In this document: positions 56,048-64,000 of the stretch, piece after piece | Numbering within the stretch: position 1 is the stretch's first letter | Layout: the number at the start of each line of letters is the position of its first letter | Source: OLB6 sp964525565 | GTDB taxonomy: Bacteria > Bacteroidota > Ignavibacteria > Kapaibacteriales > Kapaibacteriaceae | Assembly: GCA_964525565.1 (NCBI GenBank) | Contig: CAZGHI010000001.1 | Coordinates: 62,001 to 126,000, forward strand | Direction: 5' to 3' | DNA: 64,000 nucleotides | Notes under the pieces: model-generated | The model's input: the letters and a program-made list of their open reading frames with translations, nothing else | Told to the model about the DNA's origin: nothing | Databases searched by the model: none | Program-made: the position numbers and the translations under genes

Positions 56048-57707
56048 ATGTCAAGCCCACCAAAACCAGGATTAGTCTCTGCCTCTACAGCATTCCCATT
56101 GGCTTCATTGCTGGATTTGGGCCGACAGATTACAAATGCCGATGCAATGGCCGTACTCAACGCTGCCGTTTTGAGTGTGATGGGAAGGTTGCGTGTAACC
56201 CGTGCTTGTGTTTTGCTTGCCGAAAAACAGGTCTATTTTGCTCATACCACGCTTCGATTGTCCAACATTGGAAACGTGCGAGCCTGACCGTACTGAGCAC
56301 CTTGAGCTGTATGCACACGGAATTCGCATTCTGGTTCCACTACGCGCAGGGAATCAAACGATTGGAGTACTGGCTCTGGGCGAAATGTTCAACAGGTCTC
56401 CTGCAGACGAAGGGGTTCAGGAGTACCTCGAAGCGGTGAGTTTGTTAGTTGGCATGGCAGCACACAATGCCACAATGGTTGCTTCTCTCGTGGAAGCAAA
56501 AAAGGAACTTGAGCACAAGAATCTTTTGGTAACAACATTGTTCGAGAGCGCCCGAGACTTTACCGGTGCTCGAAATAGAGAAGAATTGCTCCGCATTCTC
56601 GGCTACCGATTGATGGGTCAGCTTATGGTGAGCACGTTTGCCATTTACCTTTCCGAACCAATTGATGAAGACGATGTTTTCGTGAGTTCAGCCCGCGCAC
56701 TACATCTGGATGAGATTAAAGACATCATGCTGTCAACAACCTTCCCCATGATGGTGGCAGATATGCCAGATGGAGACGCAAAGACTGCCTTAGAAACGCA
56801 TGGCATAGCCATGGTGGCGCCAATGACGGCACATGGAAGGGTGTGTGGTGCCATCGCCGTTCAGTCTAAACTCAATGCCTTACCGTTTACGTCCGACGAG
56901 TTGAGTTTTTTGGAAGCCATCGGCAACACAGCAATTGTTGCTATTGAAAATTCGCGTTTGTACTTGCAGGAGTTGGAAGTTCAACGGATGGAAAGTGAAC
57001 TGAAGATTGCTGCACAAATCCAACGTGGACTACTTCCGGTGGATGTTTCCATTGCACCCGAATTAGACATTGCAGCGAGCGCGGCTACCAGCAAAATGAT
57101 TGGTGGCGACTACTACGACGTAATAAGGCTTGATGAAGACCGCGTGTTGTTTGCTATTGCCGATGTTTCGGGCAAGGGAGTTCCGGCAGCCCTCCTGATG
57201 GCAAATGTGCAGGCGGCGCTAAATGTTTTGGCACGACTGCATCTTCCGCTGCATACACTTGCCACTCGATTGAATGAGCTCGTATGCGAGAATACAGAGC
57301 CGGAAGTCTTTGTAACGATGTTTCTTTGTGTAATTAACACTTCATTACAGAGCATTGAGTACGTCAATATCGGTCACAACCCTCAGATTCTTCTTCACGG
57401 CAATGATCTTGAACTGCTCACCGAAGGTGGAATTGTTGCTGGTGTTATTCCACACCCTCCGGAATATCGTTGTGGTGTTGGGTCGTTGTATAGCGGCGAT
57501 ACCTTAGTGTTATATACGGACGGCGTGACGGAGGCTAGAAATGGATTGACCGAGTTCGGTCTTTCTGCATTAGTGGATGTTGTCCGTGCAGTTCGCGCAG
57601 AGCCAGCCTCGAAAATTGTTGACGCTGTGACAGCAGCCGTTCACAACCACAGTCAACGGAAAGAATTAGACGATGATACAACACTCTTGATTATTAAATA
57701 TTTGTAG
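56048..57707 (+). CDS. SpoIIE-type PP2C phosphatase with GAF domains (probable frameshift near 56200-56287)
   Basis: About 550 residues if the frame is restored. The start MSSPPKPGLVSASTAFPLAS reads in one frame to 56287 and holds the first half of a GAF-like domain (LLDLGRQITNADAMAVLNAA, RACVLLAEKQVYFAH). From 56202 another frame continues it (YAHGIRILVPLRAGNQTIGV), so a base is probably missing or added between about 56230 and 56285. Then comes a coiled linker, a second GAF domain (DFTGARNREELLRILG to ALPFTSDELSFLEAIG) and the PP2C domain: GGDYYDVIRLDEDRV, IADVSGKGVPAALLMA, YTDGVTEARN, DDDTTLLIIK. It should dephosphorylate a Ser/Thr phosphoprotein, often an anti-anti-sigma factor; none is adjacent. 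Confidence 0.78.
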
Positions 57708-57738
57708 AGTGTTAGAGTGGGCAGCAATGTGCATGTTG

Positions 57739-59223
57739 CTAGATTGCAACAATTCCTTTGCGTTCCTGCGCCCACCGAAATAACTCTATGTATTGTTCGG
57801 CAGTATGCGCAATAGTAAACTGGGAGGCCATTGCATTTTTACGGATGCTGGTCCAATGGGGCTCTCGGCGGTACAGGTGTAGTGCAGCATCAATACAACG
57901 CGACAACTCATCGGCCGAAAATGCATTGAATCGAATTCCATTCCCGGTAAATGCAATCGGATCGTACGCTTCAACCGTATCGTTAAGGCCGCCAACTGCA
58001 CGTACAATAGGGATTGTGCCGTAAGCGAGAGCAAACATTTGCGTGAGACCACACGGTTCGAACTTTGATGGCATCAAGTAAAAATCAGAGCCGGCCTGAA
58101 TTCGGTGGGACAGAGGTTCGTTGTACCCGATGCGAACGCACACCATGTTTGGATGTCGGCTCTGTAAACCGTGGAAGAACTCCTCGTATTTCTTTTCGCC
58201 GCTTCCTAATAGTACAAAACGCAGTCGCTGGTTGCGAACAAAACTTTCGATTACATCAACAACAAGGTTAAGACCCTTTTGATCCGTAAGCCGAGATACC
58301 ATTCCAAAAAGCGGTAGTCCATCGGACGCCTGCTCCAAGGAACATCCCAACTCCATCAGGAGAGCTCGTTTGTTGGATTCTTTTTTTTCGAATGAGTAAT
58401 CCGTGTAATTAAGGGGTATCAGTTGGTCTGATGCAGGATTCCATACGTTGTTGTCGATTCCATTCAGAACACCTATCAGATCGGCACCACGAGTTTGCAG
58501 GGCGGATTGTAAACCTGCCCCTTCTTCTGTCCACCGTATCTCCTGCGCGTAGGTAGGGCTTACCGTAGTAATCTTATCGGCAAACATGATCCCGGCTTTC
58601 ATGGCATTAAACATACCGTTTTGCTCAAACCAACAGCCTGGGTAAAAATCTTCCTGACGAAAGCCACACAGCTCCATAGCTGATGTGGGCTCGTACACCC
58701 CTTGATACACCATGTTGTGGATGGTAAACACACCTGCCGTTCGTGAAAAATGCGGGTCCATGCCATAGTGAATGCGCAGCATTGGCATCATGGGCGCAGT
58801 ATGGTAGTCATGTGCATGAATCACGTCGGGTTTAAAATCCAGCGCTCTAGCCAGCTCGAAGGCTGCTCGAGAAAGGAAAATAAACCGGCGGTTGTTGTCC
58901 TCGAAGCCGTCGTGATATCCATATATACCCGGACGATCAAAGTATTCGGCTGACCGAAGGAAATAGACGACAACGTTTGTACCCGGCAGGTAGCCGGTGT
59001 ACACAGTTGCATACTCCGTCCAGTGTCCCAAAGGAACCGTGATCACAAGGTCAGTGCGCGTGATTCCAAATGCCTCAAGGTCAATGTGTCCATACAGCGG
59101 TACGATGGGCAAAACGTTGTGACCTTGTTTTTGCCATGCGCCGGGAAGGGCACCGCACATATCCGCTAATCCACCTACCTTGGCAAAGGGAACGAGTTCG
59201 GCAGATGCTTGCAGGATGTTCAT
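57739..59223 (-). CDS. glgA: Glycogen synthase (ADP-glucose type)
   Basis: A 494-residue GT5 enzyme that extends alpha-1,4-glucan from ADP-glucose. The N-terminal KVGGLADMCGALPGAWQKQG (about 15-34) is the ADP-binding loop; GVFTIHNMVYQGVYEP, LNGIDNNVWNPASDQ, FGMVSRLTDQKGLNLV and SKFEPCGLTQMFALAYGTIP complete the family. It starts at 59223 in an ATGA overlap with ispE, so the two are translationally coupled, an unusual pairing of glycogen and isoprenoid genes. Indicates glycogen storage; other glg genes are not in the window. Confidence 0.94.
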   Translation of the reverse strand: MNILQASAELVPFAKVGGLADMCGALPGAWQKQGHNVLPIVPLYGHIDLEAFGITRTDLVITVPLGHWTEYATVYTGYLPGTNVVVYFLRSAEYFDRPGIYGYHDGFEDNNRRFIFLSRAAFELARALDFKPDVIHAHDYHTAPMMPMLRIHYGMDPHFSRTAGVFTIHNMVYQGVYEPTSAMELCGFRQEDFYPGCWFEQNGMFNAMKAGIMFADKITTVSPTYAQEIRWTEEGAGLQSALQTRGADLIGVLNGIDNNVWNPASDQLIPLNYTDYSFEKKESNKRALLMELGCSLEQASDGLPLFGMVSRLTDQKGLNLVVDVIESFVRNQRLRFVLLGSGEKKYEEFFHGLQSRHPNMVCVRIGYNEPLSHRIQAGSDFYLMPSKFEPCGLTQMFALAYGTIPIVRAVGGLNDTVEAYDPIAFTGNGIRFNAFSADELSRCIDAALHLYRREPHWTSIRKNAMASQFTIAHTAEQYIELFRWAQERKGIVAI

Positions 59224-60110
59224 ACGGGGTTCCGTCTGTTGAGTGGGCGGCAAATATACGTGCGGAAATCACCCAGGGCAGAAGCTGCTTGATGCGCAGT
59301 TTTTTCACTAACAAACAAACCAAAGACTGCCGAACCACTACCACTAAGCGAGGCGTACACCGCTCCAGACTGAATTAGGCGCTTGGTGATCGTTCCAATC
59401 TCAGAATGGAGTTCCTCGGCAATGTGGTGGAAGTCGTTGATCAATGTTCCCTGATGGATTTTAAAAAAGTCGCGTTCGTGTTGTGGATGTTGATGAACGA
59501 GTTCGTGCACAATGTCCTGGAGCTGGTAAGCAGGCGGCGTATGATCAGTAGAGAGTTGCAGACGTCTGTATGCTTCATGAGTAGATATGTGTATGGGGGG
59601 AATTACAAGAACAATGGACCATGGCAGTTCAAGGTCTAACGGGCGCACAACCTCTCCACGTCCACAAACAAGTGCAACACCTCCACACATGAAGAATGGA
59701 ACGTCGCTACCAATCTGAGAGGCAAGAGAAGAAAGTTCCTGCTCACTGAAGATGTTGTTATGAAGCGAATTCAACGCAATCAGTGTTGTAGCAGCATTAC
59801 TGGAGCCGCCTCCTAGTCCACTTCCCGTTGGTATCTGTTTCGTTACTCGTATCTTCGCGCCAAAATTTTTCAGACCAGCCGAAGTGCTGAAGAGCGATGC
59901 AGCCTTGTACACAAGGTTCTCTTCTGGAGTGCTTGTTACGGCAGGAGAACACGACACGTGCAGAGTTTCCGATGCTGTGATGGATATATGATCATAAACA
60001 TCAACAGCAATAAACAACGATTCGATGTTATGGTACCCATCGGGTCGCTTCCCCAAAACCCGCAGTCCAAGGTTAATCTTTGCGGGCGATTTCCAAACGT
60101 GTGTGTTCAT
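59220..60110 (-). CDS. ispE: 4-diphosphocytidyl-2-C-methyl-D-erythritol kinase
   Basis: A 296-residue GHMP kinase that phosphorylates CDP-ME in the MEP pathway for isoprenoid precursors. It has SPAKINLGLRVLGKRPDGYH (about 8-27), the ATP-binding PTGSGLGGGSSNAATTL (about 93-109) and SLSGSGSAVFGLF near the C-terminus. Length is normal. Its presence shows the MEP route rather than mevalonate. The stop overlaps the glgA start. It is divergent from the membrane kinase-like gene at 60143. Confidence 0.94.
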   Translation of the reverse strand: MNTHVWKSPAKINLGLRVLGKRPDGYHNIESLFIAVDVYDHISITASETLHVSCSPAVTSTPEENLVYKAASLFSTSAGLKNFGAKIRVTKQIPTGSGLGGGSSNAATTLIALNSLHNNIFSEQELSSLASQIGSDVPFFMCGGVALVCGRGEVVRPLDLELPWSIVLVIPPIHISTHEAYRRLQLSTDHTPPAYQLQDIVHELVHQHPQHERDFFKIHQGTLINDFHHIAEELHSEIGTITKRLIQSGAVYASLSGSGSAVFGLFVSEKTAHQAASALGDFRTYICRPLNRRNPV

Positions 60111-60142
60111 AGCAACATTGGTTCCAAGGGAGCGAAGTTAGC

Positions 60143-60814
60143 ATGAACGGCGTCGTAGGTGAGATAACCTACAAGAGTGAACTGGCGAGAAAGTCCATCC
60201 ACCTCTCGTCGTTACTCATACCTATTACATATCTTCACATTCCGCATACAACCGGAATAACGATACTTGTTGCTATGACTGCTGTTTCGTGGCTTATTGA
60301 CGTGCTGCGACATTTTCATGAGCCATCACGTACTGTCCTGATGAAGGTGTTTGGTAAGCTGCTTCGAAAACATGAAACAGTCAATGGTTCTTTTGCGCTA
60401 ACCGGCGCAACGTGGGTTTTAATTGCTGCAACGCTCACACTGGGTGTGTTCCCGACAATTGTTGGCGTGTCTGCATTTACCGTGCTTATCGTTAGTGATA
60501 CGTTTGCCGCTCTCATCGGACGGCGGATACGCAGCAGACCATTTCTGGATAAAAGCATTGCCGGAACACTCACGTTCGTCGGAACAGCTTGGTGTGTTGT
60601 TGTCTTTTTTACCATTTTCTATGCACTTCCCTGGACGTACGTTGTTGCGGGATCCATAGGGGCTGCTGCTGCTGCTATTGCCGAAGCAGCGTCGGTGCGC
60701 ATGCGTTTAGACGATAACATAGCAATTCCTTTCAGCATGGCGATTACCATGATGTTAGCAGACAGAGTTTTGCAGTTTTGTGGACAACAATCCATACTTA
60801 CCCTCCTGCCGTAA
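60143..60814 (+). CDS. Polyprenol/phytol/dolichol kinase-like membrane protein (VTE5/SEC59 family)
   Basis: A 223-residue integral membrane protein with about six helices. Family features include ELARKSIHLSSLLIPITYLH at the start, VSAFTVLIVSDTFAALIGRR (about 112), RPFLDKSIAGTLTFVGTAWC (about 132-151) and RLDDNIAIPFSMAIT near the end, the pattern of CTP-dependent phytol, dolichol or diacylglycerol kinases and CDP-diglyceride synthetase relatives. A lipid-alcohol kinase is the likely role; the substrate is unknown. Its TAA overlaps the next ATG by one base (TAATG). Confidence 0.83.
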   Translation: MNGVVGEITYKSELARKSIHLSSLLIPITYLHIPHTTGITILVAMTAVSWLIDVLRHFHEPSRTVLMKVFGKLLRKHETVNGSFALTGATWVLIAATLTLGVFPTIVGVSAFTVLIVSDTFAALIGRRIRSRPFLDKSIAGTLTFVGTAWCVVVFFTIFYALPWTYVVAGSIGAAAAAIAEAASVRMRLDDNIAIPFSMAITMMLADRVLQFCGQQSILTLLP

Positions 60815-61326
60815 TGAAGAAACGAACGTACATCTTTGTTGCGATTCTTGTGTCTCTTGGCTTTGCTATAGCTGCAGTTTTTGTTTGGCTACGCCTTTCC
60901 GATCGCACCTTAGACTCGTATTATACTATTACAGACTCTTTCTCTGATACATCAACAAGTGTTTCTGCATCGGTGTATTTCATAAAGGTCACAGAGTACG
61001 ATTCCATGCTCATGCTAAGGTCTGCGGAGCGAATCACAAAAAACGCAATTGAAAGTCAGCAACTAAACCTCGAACGAGAGCGAGACTTTCTCTTTCACTT
61101 TTTCATACCTTCCGATTCGAGTCGGCTTACCCCGGATATTGTAGATGAGCTTGCATATACTCACCCTTCTATAGATCATCCTGACCAAAAACTTGTTGTT
61201 GTTCGTAATGGTTGGGTGATTCGGGCTACGTTTGCACCTGGAATGAAACATCCGCGCGAAGTAACTACCCGGCAAACGGAGTTTTACATGCCAAGAGCAG
61301 GCATCCGCGCTAAAGACTTACGATAG
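60814..61326 (+). CDS. Membrane-anchored hypothetical protein
   Basis: A 170-residue protein with one N-terminal helix (YIFVAILVSLGFAIAAVFVWLR) and an otherwise soluble, extracytoplasmic domain (YTITDSFSDTSTSVSASVYF, ERERDFLFHFFIPSDSSRLT, KLVVVRNGWVIRATFAPGM). I do not recognise the family. It is translationally coupled to the kinase-like gene (TAATG) and ends 2 bases from the convergent acyl-CoA synthetase gene. An alternative upstream start at 60778 would overlap the previous gene. Both stops at this junction are TAG. Confidence 0.7.
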   Translation: MKKRTYIFVAILVSLGFAIAAVFVWLRLSDRTLDSYYTITDSFSDTSTSVSASVYFIKVTEYDSMLMLRSAERITKNAIESQQLNLERERDFLFHFFIPSDSSRLTPDIVDELAYTHPSIDHPDQKLVVVRNGWVIRATFAPGMKHPREVTTRQTEFYMPRAGIRAKDLR

Positions 61327-61328
61327 TT

Positions 61329-62918
61329 CTACTTCTTTGTTATTGTGCGATACGGTGCGAACAAGTGCTTAACCTTATTGCGTTGATACTTGCCCGTGCT
61401 TGTTACGGGAAGTTCGTCCGTGAATAACACAACCTTCGGAGACTTGTGCTCTGGTAGATGTTCCTTGCAGTACGACAAGATGTCTTCTTCGCGAGTATCG
61501 GCAGATGCAATAACCAGCGCCCCTACTTCCTCGCCATATACATCATGCTCGAACCCGACGCAGATTCCAGCACGCACTCCTGGTGCTTTACTGATAACTT
61601 CGTCTATCTCCAATGGTGCAATGTTCACACCACCTCTGATGATAAGCTCTTTTAGCCTTCCGGTAATAAAGTAGTAAGGGGTTCCGCTTGAGTCAACCTC
61701 GTAGAATCCTTCGTCGCCAGATCGGAACCAACCGAACTCAAAAGCGCGAGCATTTGCTTCGGGATTGTTATTGTATCCCTTCATAATGTTGGCTCCTCGT
61801 GCCACAATTTCTCCACGCACACCGGCTGGCAATGGCTCTCCATGCTCATTGTGAATAGCCATTTCGTTACAAGGGATAGCAGTTCCAATGCTCGGGAAAC
61901 CGAAGTTGCGCATCCAGTATTTGTGTTCGTCAGCCGACAATGAGCGTGGCAAAAAGCACGTGTAACACGTGGTTTCACTCAAACCATAGCCATGAATAAT
62001 GCGAACACCAAAACGCTCTTCAAAACGAGCGGCAAGCTCAACCGTTAGGGGACCCGCACCGCAAATAATGTGAAAGGGCCTAGGAAGGGCACCCACAGGA
62101 GTCTTCTCTGTTTCCAGGAGGAAAGCAAGAAGCGTAGGAACCACGCTTACAATGTTTACACCTTCGTCATGGACAATATCCCAAAACCGATTCGCCGAGA
62201 ACTTTCGGTTTAGGACAACCCGTGAACCAGCAATGAAGGGCGCTACATGGGTAACAATGGTTCCGTTCACATGGTGAACAGGCAAAACGCACATTACGTT
62301 GGATGTCGCATTCATCCCATGCCACTCGGCAATGTCAGCTCCATCGGCAAACAGATTCTTTTGTGTGAGCACAACTCCCTTCGGATTGCCCGTTGTTCCG
62401 CTTGTGTACACAATAAGGCATTCTGCATCGAGATCGTTTCGAGATTCCAGCGAAAACGGACAAGGGGCTTGAGCACGGAGCAAAGAGTAGAATGCCGGAT
62501 CGTCTTTGTCGGTGTCAACCTCAATAATTACAGGATGATGTACGCGCTGCAAATACTCAGTTCTGCATAGTACAAGGCTTGCGTTGCTGTCGGAAAGGAT
62601 ATACGCTAATCGGTCATCAGACTCGGTCATGTTTAGTGGTACCGCACATGCGCCTAGCTGCCAACAGGCGAAGTAACTCAGGATGGTATCGGGGTGATTA
62701 TGCCCAGCAATTGCTACGCGGTGGCCCCGACTGATACCCTTGCTCGTGAGCAACGTGGCAAGCCGTTGGGCTGTTTCGATGAAAACGGCATACGACCATA
62801 CAACCTGGTGCCCATGTTCATCAATGTAGATAAGCCAAGGCTTTTCAAGATTTGTTGCGTAGTTATGCTGTAGCAGAGCTGCCCAGGATAAAAATTGAGG
62901 TGTAAATGATATGCTCAT
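61329..62918 (-). CDS. AMP-dependent acyl-CoA synthetase/ligase
   Basis: A 529-residue adenylate-forming enzyme that activates a carboxylic acid to its CoA thioester. Core motifs: LIVYTSGTTGNPKGVVLTQK (P-loop, about 166-185), VLPVHHVNGTIVTHVAP, IHGYGLSETTCYTCF (about 308), WFRSGDEGF (Asp of the hinge), GRLKELIIRGGVNIAPLEID and the C-terminal TGKYQRNKVKHLF with the catalytic Lys. The substrate cannot be read from sequence; a medium- or long-chain fatty acid or aromatic acid is plausible and would feed the crotonases elsewhere. No linked genes. Confidence 0.93.
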   Translation of the reverse strand: MSISFTPQFLSWAALLQHNYATNLEKPWLIYIDEHGHQVVWSYAVFIETAQRLATLLTSKGISRGHRVAIAGHNHPDTILSYFACWQLGACAVPLNMTESDDRLAYILSDSNASLVLCRTEYLQRVHHPVIIEVDTDKDDPAFYSLLRAQAPCPFSLESRNDLDAECLIVYTSGTTGNPKGVVLTQKNLFADGADIAEWHGMNATSNVMCVLPVHHVNGTIVTHVAPFIAGSRVVLNRKFSANRFWDIVHDEGVNIVSVVPTLLAFLLETEKTPVGALPRPFHIICGAGPLTVELAARFEERFGVRIIHGYGLSETTCYTCFLPRSLSADEHKYWMRNFGFPSIGTAIPCNEMAIHNEHGEPLPAGVRGEIVARGANIMKGYNNNPEANARAFEFGWFRSGDEGFYEVDSSGTPYYFITGRLKELIIRGGVNIAPLEIDEVISKAPGVRAGICVGFEHDVYGEEVGALVIASADTREEDILSYCKEHLPEHKSPKVVLFTDELPVTSTGKYQRNKVKHLFAPYRTITKK

Positions 62919-64000
62919 ATCCGTAAAAAATTCATGTATTCAGTGCGCCGGCAGGTAACAAAATATTGCGAAGGTAGGATGATCAGATTTTTCCTGCCAA
63001 AATTCAGCACATAACGGAATTAATTGGTCAGTGCAACTACGGCAGAAATCCGCGATCTCACTGACGTGTAAACGGAGGATGTGCCACAAGGTATAGGTCA
63101 TAAGGCTATGCCTCTACACACGAATACTTGGAGGTGAGTCTGCTATGCCTTCGAGCTTTCGAAGAGTCTTGGCGCAGATACAAACATCAAGGCTACTTTT
63201 CATATGGTGTTATTATTTGCTTTGATCACAGTCCGTGAGCGGGGAAGTGGACTTCTGTTTCAATGGTGCACATTAGCAGTGTAGTTACATCAACATAGTT
63301 TCAGTTTTGTTTGCCGTAATACGAAACCCAGGCACACCATTAGTGTTTGATTCAAAAACAACAATAGCAGGATCAAAGGATTTTCCGATTTGGAAACCGG
63401 AATGTTATGTATTCCGATAGCTTCAGCAATGCATCGTCGAAGAGAAGACGGTGTACTGCACGAAAGGGTCTGAATCGCTACGGATCCAGTGTTTATACTT
63501 TTTGTGCTGTTAGTTAAATCCATCATACTCGTACCAACCTGTGTGTTTGCACACTTGTCCCTGCATAAAAGCTACCATTCGATGCTCAGTACACTGTTGC
63601 ACTCACACCGTAACGCTGTCTAAGTGAACAACAGATATGCGTGGGAAGGCTTGACACCGATGGTTCCGGAACCAACGAAAACAGACGAGCCTGCAGTGAA
63701 CTCGTTGATATGGAGACATTCCGTTCCTGATTTAGAACGTTGATTTACCAAACGGAACTCTTCGTAGGTCAGCACCCGTACATCTCATGAGCCATATCAA
63801 CTCAGCAAAGCCATTCATTTCAACACCTTCGCTGCCGTTGGGTATAGCTTTTGCTATGGATAGCTTTTGTCGAATTGGCTGTAACATCGCAATAACGGTT
63901 GCTCTGACGCTGGAGATTTCCCACTGTATGTCGAACACGGTTGAATATAGTATTCCAACTCAATGCATCGGGCATAGCATCAGGTTGCAGTTGTTAGGTT
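62919..64000 (+). other. Window-end stretch with no recognisable gene
   Basis: About 1.08 kb. A GGAGG with an ATG at 63145 begins a 26-codon ORF that stops soon after. On the - strand, short frames at 63290-63526 and 63732-63938 do not resemble any family and lack normal codon use; on the + strand one frame is open from about 63740 to the window end (LMSHINSAKPFISTPSLPLG within it). A 6-bp hairpin CTTCGA-GCTT-TCGAAG lies at 63148-63163. It may be decayed coding sequence or the far end of a gene past the window, but nothing here supports a definite call. Confidence 0.4.

Noticed and set aside
63732..63938. 68-residue - strand ORF
   Set aside because: No recognisable motif; the opposite strand is also open here and neither side shows convincing coding character.
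1..64000. CRISPR arrays, insertion sequences, integrons or prophage genes
   Set aside because: No regularly spaced repeats, transposases or phage structural genes were seen; the tyrosine recombinase at 44265 has the size and motifs of chromosomal Xer.

Overview
The window looks like part of a scaffolded draft or metagenome-assembled chromosome of a Gram-negative bacterium in the Bacteroidota/Chlorobiota (FCB) group. The best guess is a relative of Ignavibacteria or Candidatus Kapabacteria, inferred from gene content only. The grounds are several large exported proteins ending in type IX secretion (T9SS) sorting domains, a TonB/Oar-like receptor with its own lipoprotein, LPS genes (WaaA-like Kdo transferase, OstA/LptA-like protein), diaminopimelate peptidoglycan, a phage-free housekeeping background, and few strong Shine-Dalgarno sites. 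Eight runs of N (5164-5189, 12829-12838, 18930-18950, 19210-19227, 25713-25735, 48224-48254, 52419-52428, 54875-54894) are assembly gaps. Most fall inside genes, and several flank a change of reading frame that only means the gap length is not exact.

Layout. 1-9661 (mostly - strand): cystathionine beta-synthase-like enzyme (cut by the window edge), ABC exporter, class I aldolase, a 1563-residue VWA/ASH T9SS cargo and a Tat-type LD-carboxypeptidase. 9865-13249 (+): tRNA-Ser, an ECF sigma factor, a LytR_C protein, rsfS and argS. 13296-18961: a redoxin, a UPF0598-hotdog fusion protein, a membrane metallophosphoesterase, then M20 hydrolase, dapF and an inositol-phosphatase-like gene. 19061-21908 (+): Wza-like and Wzz-like capsule/exopolysaccharide export pair. 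21905-25712 (-): hflX, a small membrane protein, recN and a stand-alone SpoT-type HD protein. 25787-39667 (+): OstA-like protein, a first IgGFc-binding-like surface protein, an outer-membrane barrel, a HIT protein, ksgA, a second IgGFc-binding-like surface protein and a sorbosone-dehydrogenase-like T9SS cargo. 39621-49342: waaA with a crotonase, a phosphodiester glycosidase, then a tight - strand run of crotonase, hypothetical, PaaG-like isomerase, PgpH-like c-di-AMP phosphodiesterase, Xer recombinase and NamZ. 49397-55957: rsmE and an outer-membrane receptor/lipoprotein/secreted nuclease-like operon. 56048-62918: SpoIIE-type phosphatase, ispE-glgA, a VTE5/dolichol-kinase-like protein, a small membrane-anchored protein and an acyl-CoA synthetase. 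62919-64000 holds no gene I can name.

The main themes are building and recycling the envelope (dapF, LD-carboxypeptidase, NamZ, WaaA, OstA, Wza/Wzz, LytR_C), T9SS-exported surface proteins, and second-messenger control (PgpH for c-di-AMP, a SpoT-like HD protein, a SpoIIE phosphatase).

Most worth checking: the two IgGFc-binding-like surface genes are each interrupted by one in-frame TAG, so that the T9SS signal is separated from the passenger, although TAG is a normal stop codon elsewhere in the window. Next are a UPF0598 (human C8orf82-like) domain fused to a hotdog thioesterase, a stand-alone ppGpp-hydrolase-like HD protein lacking one expected metal-binding Asp, and a probable frameshift in the GAF part of the SpoIIE phosphatase.
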